Assembly (NCBI GenBank): GCA_028869725.1
Contig: JAGWRJ010000855.1
Span: 1-7,674, forward strand
DNA: 7,674 nucleotides
Origin: Alphaproteobacteria bacterium
Lineage (GTDB): Bacteria; Pseudomonadota; Alphaproteobacteria; Micropepsales; Micropepsaceae
Direction of reading: 5' to 3'
Numbering within the stretch: the stretch's first letter is position 1; every line of letters begins with the position of its first letter. The position numbers were made by a program, and so were the translations under genes. Below are positions 1 to 5,219 of the stretch, in pieces. The notes beneath the pieces were generated by a model, which was not told the DNA's origin, did no database searches, and worked only from the letters and a program-made list of their open reading frames with translations.

Positions 1-114
1 CGTCGATGCCAGCGCGACCACTTCAGAGGCGGGAAAGGCGCGTTCGGCAAGCACGTTCAGCATCTCGCGCCCAACATTGCCGGTGGCGCCGACGATGGCG
101 ACCTTATAGGACAT
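1..114 (-). CDS. asd: Aspartate-semialdehyde dehydrogenase, N-terminal fragment (cut by window edge)
   Basis: Only the first 38 codons are inside the window; the rest lies beyond base 1. Asd reduces L-aspartyl-4-phosphate to L-aspartate-4-semialdehyde with NADPH in the cytoplasm, the branch point to lysine/diaminopimelate, threonine and methionine. The visible protein begins [18 protein letters not shown]: a first beta-strand followed by the nucleotide-binding glycine motif GATGNVG at residues 9-15, and then the typical continuation with [16 protein letters not shown]. The ATG at 114-112 is preceded by GAGGA with a spacing of 8 bases, which supports this start. The catalytic cysteine and histidine are outside the window and cannot be checked. 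The gene lies downstream of, and in the same direction as, the CoA-transferase gene, with 221 bp between them and no convincing terminator, so read-through is possible but an own promoter is equally likely. Identification is confident despite the short fragment, because the GATGNVG-RE start is characteristic of the family. Confidence 0.88.
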   Translation of the reverse strand, partial: MSYKVAIVGATGNVGREMLNVLAERAFPASEVVALAST

Positions 115-122
115 GACCTTTT

Positions 123-127
123 TCCTC
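123..127 (-). promoter_or_regulatory. Shine-Dalgarno of asd (GAGGA)
   Basis: On the minus strand GAGGA is followed by AAAAGGTC and then the asd ATG. The spacing is near optimal and fixes the start of the truncated gene. Confidence 0.6.
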
Positions 128-136
128 AGCTGTGGC

Positions 137-160
137 GGTGCGCCTCACAACTGGCGCATC
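137..160 (-). promoter_or_regulatory. Inverted repeat in the asd leader
   Basis: TGCGCC (139-144) and GGCGCA (153-158) are perfect inverted arms around an 8-base loop, and one G-T wobble plus a G-C pair can extend the stem outward. It sits about 25 to 45 bases upstream of the asd start codon, so it would lie in the 5' leader or near the promoter. No T-run follows, so it is not a standard terminator. The remainder of the 221-bp gap (115-335) shows no gene and no convincing promoter hexamers. Function is unknown; GC-rich DNA makes such stems by chance fairly often. Confidence 0.25.
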
Positions 161-335
161 CGGCTCGTGCTTTACGGCATTGCAAGATGGCGGAAAAGGG
201 GCGACGCCCGTCTGCACCGTGCAAAAGGCCCGAAACGCGGGCGGCAAAGGGTCTCCTGCTGCTGGCAGGGGGCTAATTTGCCGCTCCCACGGGGTGTATC
301 AGGACGGCTCTGACCGGGGCTGAGTTTTCAGGTCT

Positions 336-1550
336 CTAGATGATGCCATCCGCGCGCAAGGCGTCCATCTGGCGTTCCTCGAGCCCCAGTTCACCACGCA
401 GAACGTCATCGGTATGCTCGCCCAGCAGCGGTGGAGCGTGCCGATAGGTCGGTGGCGTCCTGGCAAGCCGCAGAGGGCTTGCTACCAGAGAAATGGGGCC
501 CGCCGCGCTATGCGTCATGGTGATACGATGCCCCCGGGCCAGCGATTGCGGATCGGCGAAGAGCTGATCTATCCGGTTGATGGGACCGCATGGGACATTT
601 GCCTCTTCCAGAACTGCAATCCATGCCCCTGTCGTGCGTTGTGCCAGCACTGGCTTCATAAGGCCGATCAGTTCCTGGCGGTGCTCAACGCGCCTCGGAT
701 TGTCGATGAACCGCGGATCGTTGATCAATTCCTCAAGCCCTGCAGCGGTACAGAAGCGGCGAAATTGGCCGTCGTTTGGGATGGCAAGAATCATATGACC
801 GTCAGCGGTCGCAAATACCTGATAGGGCACGATATTGGGATGACTGTTTCCCTGACGGCCGGGGGGATTTCCGCTCACAAGGTAGTTCATGGCCTGGTTG
901 GCAAGAGCTGCCGTCTGACAGTCGAACAAAGCCATATCGATGCATTGGCCTTCGCCGGTACGGGCCTGGTGGATCAGTGCAGCCTGAATTGCGATCGTCG
1001 CGTAAAGCCCCGTGAAGAGGTCGGATACCGCAACGCCGACGCGCATCGGCTCGCCGCCGGGCGTGCCATCAGCCTGGCCCGTAATTGACATCAAACCGGC
1101 CATGCCCTGCACCAGGTAATCATAGCCGGCCTTGTCCTTGTAAGGGCCATCATGGCCAAATCCGGTAAGTGAGCAGTAGATCAGCGCTGGGTTGTCAGCT
1201 GTCAGGCTTGCGTAGTCGAGGCCGTACTTGGCTAAGGCGCCGGTCTTGAAATTCTCGATCACGACATGACTGCGTCGGGCCAATCGCCGTATGAGGGCGG
1301 CGCCTTCAGGCTTGGCAAAGTCGATCGTTACAGAACGCTTGTTGCGGTTTGCGGAGAGAAAGTAGGCCGCATCTGCTCGCCCGTCCGGGGTCGAGAGAAA
1401 TGGGGGGCCGTATCGGCGGGTTTCATCGCCTTCGCCTGGCCGTTCCACCTTAATTACGTCGGCACCTAGGTCACCGAGGATCTGCGCGGCGAAAGGGCCG
1501 GCCAACACCCGGCTGAGGTCGAGCACCTTAACATGTGATAATACCCCCAT
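336..1550 (-). CDS. Class III (CaiB/BaiF) CoA-transferase, succinyl-CoA:glutarate CoA-transferase-like
   Basis: A 404-residue protein of the usual length for family III CoA-transferases, which move CoA between a thioester and a free carboxylic acid through an aspartyl-CoA intermediate. The N-terminus has the family signature VKVLDLSRVLAGPFA (8-22), then LGDLGADVIKVERPG (25-39) and the RNKRSV segment (69-74). GYDYLVQGMAGLM (142-154) precedes VAVSDLFTG, in which Asp177 is the expected nucleophile. The region GEGQCIDMALFD (199-210) and the C-terminal PPLLGEHTDDVL also fit. Motif wording is closest, from memory, to human SUGCT (succinate/glutarate specific), including IVPYQVF and VPCGPIN; formyl-CoA transferase and carnitine-type enzymes are less similar but cannot be excluded. 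The ATG overlaps the kynA stop by one base (TGATG), and AGGA lies 10 bases upstream inside kynA, so the two genes are almost certainly co-transcribed and translationally coupled. That context suggests an acid of tryptophan/lysine breakdown such as glutarate as substrate; this is inference. Confidence 0.9.
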   Translation of the reverse strand: MGVLSHVKVLDLSRVLAGPFAAQILGDLGADVIKVERPGEGDETRRYGPPFLSTPDGRADAAYFLSANRNKRSVTIDFAKPEGAALIRRLARRSHVVIENFKTGALAKYGLDYASLTADNPALIYCSLTGFGHDGPYKDKAGYDYLVQGMAGLMSITGQADGTPGGEPMRVGVAVSDLFTGLYATIAIQAALIHQARTGEGQCIDMALFDCQTAALANQAMNYLVSGNPPGRQGNSHPNIVPYQVFATADGHMILAIPNDGQFRRFCTAAGLEELINDPRFIDNPRRVEHRQELIGLMKPVLAQRTTGAWIAVLEEANVPCGPINRIDQLFADPQSLARGHRITMTHSAAGPISLVASPLRLARTPPTYRHAPPLLGEHTDDVLRGELGLEERQMDALRADGII

Positions 1551-2404
1551 CAGATTTCTGTCCTAACCTCCCAAAGTTCCGGATAAAAACGCAAATCGAG
1601 CGCCTTTTGCAGATAGGCAACGCCGGACGTGCCACCTGTTCCTGGTCTGGCGCCAATGATCCGCTCTACCGTCTTCATGTGGCTGAAACGCCAGAGATGG
1701 AAGCGGTATTCGAGGTCGACCAGCTTTTCCGCCAACTCATAAAGATCCCAATGGGTTTGGACATCACGGTATACCTGCCGCCAGGCTTCGGTGACTTGGG
1801 CATGAGCCACATATGGCTCGCCAAAGTCGCGCTGGAGCGTGCTGTCGGGCAGGGTAAAGCCCCGCCGTGCTAGAAGTCTGAGCGCCTCATCATAGACGCT
1901 AGGCTCGTCCAGTGCGCCCTGCACCATGGCTGCGATTTTCGCATCCGCGTCAAATACCCGGGCCATCTGCCGGCTTTTGTTGCCGAGACGAAACTCCAGC
2001 ATCCGGTACTGAAAGGACTGAAAACCGCTCGCCTTTCCGAGCGCGCTTCGGAAGCTGCCGTAATCGAACGGGGTCATGGTCGACAGCACATCCCAGCTCT
2101 GAATGAGCTGGGCCTGAACGCGTCCCACGCGTGCCATCATTTTGAAGGCCGGGCCGAGATCGTCGGCCCGGATGTGGGCGATCGCGCCGGTAATCTCGTG
2201 CAGGCAAAGCTTGATCCACAGCTCGCTGGATTGATGGATGATGATAAACAACATCTCATCATGTGCGCCCGACAGCGGATGTTGGCAGTCCATCAGCTGG
2301 GTCAGATGCAGATAGTCACCGTAGGACATCGCGTCGCGAAAATCCCAGTGAACGGCTTCGTCGCTCAGGTCGACAGCATGGCCTTTGGACGGCGTCTTGG
2401 TCAT
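1550..2404 (-). CDS. kynA: Tryptophan 2,3-dioxygenase
   Basis: A 284-residue cytosolic haem enzyme that opens the indole ring of L-tryptophan with O2 to give N-formylkynurenine, the first step of the kynurenine pathway. Length matches bacterial TDO. The family landmarks are all present: MLFIIIHQSSELWIKL (51-66) with His57, equivalent to the active-site His55 of the Xanthomonas enzyme; TPFDYGSFR with Tyr115 and Arg119, which hold the substrate carboxylate; SGFQSFQYR (126-134); LWRFSHMKTV with His242 as proximal haem ligand; and the GTGGTSG loop (255-261) with Thr256. All expected catalytic residues are intact. The start at 2404 has only a weak GAG-type Shine-Dalgarno 7 bases upstream, but it gives a plausible short N-terminal extension before the conserved SYGDYLHLTQL. 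The gene is the first of a two-gene unit with the CoA-transferase. Kynurenine formamidase and kynureninase are not in the window, so the rest of the pathway must be elsewhere. Confidence 0.96.
   Translation of the reverse strand: MTKTPSKGHAVDLSDEAVHWDFRDAMSYGDYLHLTQLMDCQHPLSGAHDEMLFIIIHQSSELWIKLCLHEITGAIAHIRADDLGPAFKMMARVGRVQAQLIQSWDVLSTMTPFDYGSFRSALGKASGFQSFQYRMLEFRLGNKSRQMARVFDADAKIAAMVQGALDEPSVYDEALRLLARRGFTLPDSTLQRDFGEPYVAHAQVTEAWRQVYRDVQTHWDLYELAEKLVDLEYRFHLWRFSHMKTVERIIGARPGTGGTSGVAYLQKALDLRFYPELWEVRTEI
1561..1564 (-). promoter_or_regulatory. Shine-Dalgarno of the CoA-transferase gene, inside kynA
   Basis: AGGA on the minus strand, 10 bases before the ATG at 1550-1548 and within the last codons of kynA. 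Together with the TGATG stop/start overlap it supports coupled translation and decides the start of the downstream gene. Confidence 0.5.
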
Positions 2405-2436
2405 GGCGGGACTCTTTTGTTAAGGCCCAAGCCGAA

Positions 2437-2459
2437 ATTTGGGTACCCACCCATTTGGG
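2437..2459. repeat. Direct repeat ATTTGGG x2, candidate operator in the kynA divergent gap
   Basis: ATTTGGG occurs at 2437-2443 and again at 2453-2459, a 16-base period. The palindrome GGGTACCC (2441-2448) overlaps the first copy, and the second copy is part of CCCATTTGGG (2450-2459), itself an interrupted inverted repeat. The cluster lies 33 to 55 bases upstream of the kynA start and 57 to 79 bases upstream of the divergent gene. That is where a regulator of one or both promoters would be expected. I could not identify convincing -35/-10 hexamers in the 111-bp gap. Function is inferred from placement only. Confidence 0.3.
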
Positions 2460-2515
2460 AGAATAGCCAGTAGTATCGCGGCGATGTTATCTTCAGCCTG
2501 TAGCGACACTACGCG

Positions 2516-3133
2516 ATGGTTTCAATGGCGCGAAGATTCGTGGCGGGCACGCTCGCCGTCGTCGTCTCTCTGGGGCTTGGCCCGGCGGCTTGGGCTCGCC
2601 ATCTTCCGATGCCCCGAAAATGTGCGCGGCCTGCCGAAGAATTGTCCGTCGAGGTTGCTGCAGTGCAGCAGCGGCTGATGGTGGCAGCGCTAACCTGCAA
2701 TGACATTTCGGACTTCAACGCGTTCCAGAGGGGGTACATGCAAAGCCTGCGTCAGTCGGACCGGCAGCTGCTGATGTTCTTCCGCCGGATTTACGGTCCT
2801 CGCGGCGAAAGTCAGTACCACAGCTTCAAGACGCGTCTTGCGAATGATGATTCGATGAGCAGCATCCACGACAATGCCGGCTACTGCAAAGCTGCCAGCG
2901 CGGCGTTCGCCGCGATGAGGGCTCAGGCGAGGCCAAGCCTGTCCGGATTTGTGGAGTCCCTGCCTATCAAAAATCCCGGGCCTGTTGCCAGTTGCGCGTC
3001 TCTCAGCGCCGCAAGCGAACCGATCCCGAGCATCATACCCACACCTAATCCGTTGCGCGTGGCGGCGCTTGAAGCTGCGTCATCAGTATCGCATGCACAC
3101 GGTGGTAGCCCTCAGGTCCGCACGCGGCAGTAG
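2516..3133 (+). CDS. Hypothetical secreted protein with four cysteines
   Basis: A 205-residue protein with a clear Sec signal peptide: a basic start (MVSMARRF), a hydrophobic core around residues 9-21 and a probable cleavage site after AAWA (residue 27). The mature part has four cysteines (36, 61, 124, 160), which could form two disulfides in the periplasm. The centre (about 44-133) looks like an alpha-helical domain: LMVAALTCND, then FNAFQRGY, LLMFFRRIYG, FKTRLAND and YCKAASAAFAAM. This pattern recalls an uncharacterised secreted family I associate with Acetobacteraceae and relatives, but I cannot name a domain. The tail after about residue 165 is rich in Pro, Ser and Ala and looks unstructured. 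No good Shine-Dalgarno is visible before the ATG at 2516 or the in-frame ATG at 2525 (Met4), so the exact start is uncertain; both keep the signal peptide. It is divergent from kynA and convergent with ompA. I see no enzymatic motif and assign no function. Confidence 0.75.
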   Translation: MVSMARRFVAGTLAVVVSLGLGPAAWARHLPMPRKCARPAEELSVEVAAVQQRLMVAALTCNDISDFNAFQRGYMQSLRQSDRQLLMFFRRIYGPRGESQYHSFKTRLANDDSMSSIHDNAGYCKAASAAFAAMRAQARPSLSGFVESLPIKNPGPVASCASLSAASEPIPSIIPTPNPLRVAALEAASSVSHAHGGSPQVRTRQ

Positions 3134-3221
3134 CATCCTTGGGCGGGCGGGGCAGGGACTGCCTCGGTCTGCGAACGCATGAGCCGGGTGCATGAAATGT
3201 TTCAGCACTCGTGCAGATAGA

Positions 3222-3251
3222 AAAAGGGCGGGCTTGAAAGCCCGCCCTTTT
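3222..3251. terminator. Bidirectional rho-independent terminator
   Basis: A perfect inverted repeat: AAAAGGGCGGGCT (3222-3234) pairs with AGCCCGCCCTTTT (3239-3251) around a TGAA loop. The GC-rich stem core is flanked by an A-run on the left and a T-run on the right, so a U-tract follows the hairpin whichever strand is transcribed. It sits between the convergent ends of the secreted-protein gene (stop at 3133) and ompA (stop at 3275) and should terminate both. It is the clearest terminator in the window. Confidence 0.92.
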
Positions 3252-3274
3252 CCGTTCGGCGAGGAGCCGGCGAC

Positions 3275-4363
3275 TTACATGCCGCTACCAGCACCCAGTT
3301 CGATGACGGCGCGCCGGTTCTGCGGCTCACGCACGCCTGGGCCCGTCGGGACCAGGGGATCATCGTAGCTCTTACCAACAGTGGTGATATCGGCAGCGTC
3401 CATGCCTTCCTTCACCATCTGGGCCTTCACTGCCGTGGCGCGACGCACGGACAGCGCCTGGTTGTAACTGTGCGAGCCGACCGTGTCGGTGTGGCCTGTA
3501 ATCAGGACCTTCACGATCCCGTGCTCCTTCGCGGTCTTCACCGCTTCAGAGACCACCGACTGTGCCTCGGCCGTCAGGTTCGACTTATTGAAGTTGAAGA
3601 ACACAATATAAGTCTTAACCGGCGGCGGCGGAGGAGGCGGAGGCGGCGGCGGCGGGGGAGGCGGCGGTGGTGGCGGCGGGGGAGGCGGCGGCGGAGCTGC
3701 TTCCTCTTGACCGAAGAAATAGCGGACCCCAACCATCACGGCCTGATCGTTCAGATCGCCCGGACGGACATTGTAACTTACGTAGGAGCTGCCGAATGCA
3801 CGGTTCATACCCACATCGCGATAGCGCCAGTCAAGGTAGACATCGACATTGGGATTGACCGAGTAGGTGAAGCCGGCCATCGCCTGCCACATCCATGCGG
3901 TGCGTGTGCCCTTCATGTCGACCAGATTACCCGGGACATTGATTTCCTTGAGATCAACCTGGCCAATACCAGCGCCGGCGCCCAAGCTGAACGACCACTT
4001 CTTCGACAACGGAATGTCGTAGGCGGCATTGAACATCGTCGAGAGTATGTTCACATGGCCGTTGGTTGCATTGCCGAGCAACGTGCCATTGATGTCGTGG
4101 GGCGCATACCCGATTTCAGCTTCCAGGCGAATGTTGTTCTTGAACTTGTAGCCTGCCGACACTGCCACCAGGGCCGAATTGTCGGTGCCAGTTTTGCCAC
4201 CCATGCTGGTGCCAGTGGGGCTTTTGGCGTCAAAGCTTGTCTTGATGTTTCCCATGTGGTCCAGGCCAGCGCCGAGGCCGAGATACCACCCTTGACCGGC
4301 AGATGCCGTGCCACTCAAGGCCAGCAGCGCCACGCCCGCTAGGGCCATCATACGAATTTTCAT
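3275..4363 (-). CDS. ompA: OmpA-family outer-membrane protein with 25-proline linker
   Basis: A 362-residue outer-membrane protein that links the outer membrane to peptidoglycan. A signal peptide (MKIRMMALAGVALLALSG, cleavage probably after TASA, residue 22) is followed by GQGWYLGLGAG and an eight-strand-type beta-barrel to about residue 217, ending in the aromatic strand VRYFF. Then comes QEEAA and an unbroken run of 25 prolines (residues 224-248, bases 3620-3694), which would span the periplasm as a stiff polyproline helix. The C-terminal OmpA domain (249-362) has FNFNKSNLT, the peptidoglycan-binding motif TGHTDTVGS with Asp293, and SVRRA with Arg308; these two are the diaminopimelate-binding pair of the family, 15 residues apart as expected. 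NRRAVIEL closes the domain. The start has GAGGGA 5 bases upstream. ompA lies 124 bp downstream of btaB in the same direction and probably has its own promoter in that gap. All four proline codons are mixed in the run. Confidence 0.93.
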   Translation of the reverse strand: MKIRMMALAGVALLALSGTASAGQGWYLGLGAGLDHMGNIKTSFDAKSPTGTSMGGKTGTDNSALVAVSAGYKFKNNIRLEAEIGYAPHDINGTLLGNATNGHVNILSTMFNAAYDIPLSKKWSFSLGAGAGIGQVDLKEINVPGNLVDMKGTRTAWMWQAMAGFTYSVNPNVDVYLDWRYRDVGMNRAFGSSYVSYNVRPGDLNDQAVMVGVRYFFGQEEAAPPPPPPPPPPPPPPPPPPPPPPPPPVKTYIVFFNFNKSNLTAEAQSVVSEAVKTAKEHGIVKVLITGHTDTVGSHSYNQALSVRRATAVKAQMVKEGMDAADITTVGKSYDDPLVPTGPGVREPQNRRAVIELGAGSGM

Positions 4364-4368
4364 AATTT

Positions 4369-4374
4369 TCCCTC
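4369..4374 (-). promoter_or_regulatory. Shine-Dalgarno of ompA (GAGGGA)
   Basis: GAGGGA on the minus strand, followed by AAATT and the ATG at 4363-4361. A strong site, as expected for an abundant porin. Confidence 0.6.
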
Positions 4375-4424
4375 ATAAAGTACCGACGGGCGGGATACCC
4401 CCACCGACGCGTCTGGGATCGCGA

Positions 4425-4446
4425 ATATCCTATAAAAGATATCCTA
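4425..4446 (-). promoter_or_regulatory. AT-rich direct repeat, probable ompA promoter region
   Basis: ATATCCTA occurs at 4425-4432 and 4439-4446 (plus-strand reading), a 14-base period with TAAAAG between. On the ompA strand it reads TAGGATAT-CTTTTA-TAGGATAT. It is the only AT-rich stretch in an otherwise GC-rich 124-bp gap and lies 62 to 83 bases upstream of the ompA start, a suitable place for a promoter. TATCTT or TATAGG could serve as a -10 element, but no good -35 hexamer is seen. It may instead be a tandem site for a regulator. Both readings are inference from position and composition. Confidence 0.35.
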
Positions 4447-4482
4447 CCCGATGTGGAGGCATAATGGCCGGTGTGCCCTATT

Positions 4483-4496
4483 GTTTCCTAGGAAAC
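4483..4496. repeat. Perfect 14-bp palindrome across the btaB stop codon
   Basis: GTTTCCTAGGAAAC is identical to its reverse complement. It contains the btaB stop (TAG at 4490-4488) and the last two btaB codons. As RNA it could form only a five-pair stem with a CTAG loop, and no T-run follows on the btaB strand, so it is a poor terminator. As DNA it resembles a binding site for a dimeric regulator, about 120 to 133 bases upstream of ompA. Coincidence with the stop codon cannot be excluded. Confidence 0.35.
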
Positions 4497-5219
4497 TGTC
4501 GGGAATCCTGGGGGCTGTGTCGCGTCTGCAACATTGGCCAATAGCAGGCAGGAAAGTTCGGCGGAACCTTCAAAAATAAAGGCGTAACGCCCGGGCAGAA
4601 TTTCAAGGCTTCCGCCCAATGTTGGCTCTTTATTGTCAGGAAGTGTTTCAAAACAGCTGAGTATTGTCGTTCGGGGCTCGACATGAAACAGGCGGAGCCA
4701 GCCAAGCATCAGTGCCCTGCCAATGCTCCCAAGTCCCGTGAAATCGCCGAAATCAACGATATGCAGGCGCCCGCCCGGTGCCAGGCCTGCCACTGCGGCC
4801 GCAAGGGCTCCGCGCCAGTCGGGAATCATCGACAGGCTGTAGGAAAATATCGCCCGGTCGAAGCACGGTACGCCGAACGCCGCGGGTTCTAAGGCTTCTG
4901 CGTAGCCGTGCGCGACGTGGATTCGGCTGCTCAGGCTCGTGCGCTGGATACGCTCCCGAGCGGTCTCAAGCATCTGCGAGGACGCATCCAGGCCAAAGAG
5001 CCGTGCGTCGGGATACTGGCCGGCCATGCAGATCAGGTTGCGGGCGGTGCCACAGCCAAGCTCCACCACCCGTTCGTGCGGCGCAAGAGCCAGCTTTCGA
5101 ATCAGCCGATCACGCCCCAAAAGATAGTATTTTCTAGTAAAATCATAGAAATAGCGCTGGTGACGATAGACATCGTCCATCAGCTGGTCATGGCTGCGTG
5201 TGGAGGCTGTCATCTTCAT
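4488..5219 (-). CDS. btaB: SAM-dependent N-methyltransferase of betaine lipid (DGTS) synthesis, BtaB
   Basis: A 243-residue class I methyltransferase. BtaB adds three methyl groups from S-adenosylmethionine to the amino group of diacylglyceryl-homoserine, giving the betaine lipid DGTS, at the inner face of the cytoplasmic membrane. The N-terminus DDVYRHQRYFYDFTRKYYLLGRD is typical of the family. The SAM site is visible as motif I VVELGCGTARNL (51-62), the acidic end of strand 2 in GLDAS (Asp78), a post-motif region DRAIFSYSLSMIPDW (121-135), and LAPGGRLHIVDFGDF (146-160). HVEPR (179-183) is also family-like. I chose the ATG at 5219 because it overlaps the btaA stop as ATGA; an upstream ATG at 5315 would put 32 residues inside btaA, and another ATG lies two codons downstream at 5213. 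The Shine-Dalgarno is weak (AAGAA), so translation probably depends on coupling to btaA. The last roughly 25 residues after RYAFIF look unlike the family as I remember it, possibly a natural tail. Confidence 0.88.
   Translation of the reverse strand: MKMTASTRSHDQLMDDVYRHQRYFYDFTRKYYLLGRDRLIRKLALAPHERVVELGCGTARNLICMAGQYPDARLFGLDASSQMLETARERIQRTSLSSRIHVAHGYAEALEPAAFGVPCFDRAIFSYSLSMIPDWRGALAAAVAGLAPGGRLHIVDFGDFTGLGSIGRALMLGWLRLFHVEPRTTILSCFETLPDNKEPTLGGSLEILPGRYAFIFEGSAELSCLLLANVADATQPPGFPTVS

Noticed and set aside
113..323. Small plus-strand frames in the asd/CoA-transferase gap
   Set aside because: Two overlapping frames of under 70 codons with no Shine-Dalgarno or recognisable protein sequence, lying over the asd leader.
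414..1088. Long plus-strand open frame (224 codons) opposite the CoA-transferase
   Set aside because: It lies wholly antisense to a well-supported gene, its translation has no family resemblance, and it has no matching ribosome-binding site.
3193..3204. TGAAATGTTTCA short palindrome before the terminator
   Set aside because: Five-base arms in a convergent intergenic gap, with no promoter nearby; likely chance.
3470..4342. 290-codon plus-strand frame with a long arginine-rich tract
   Set aside because: It is the antisense of ompA; the arginine tract is simply the complement of the polyproline codons.
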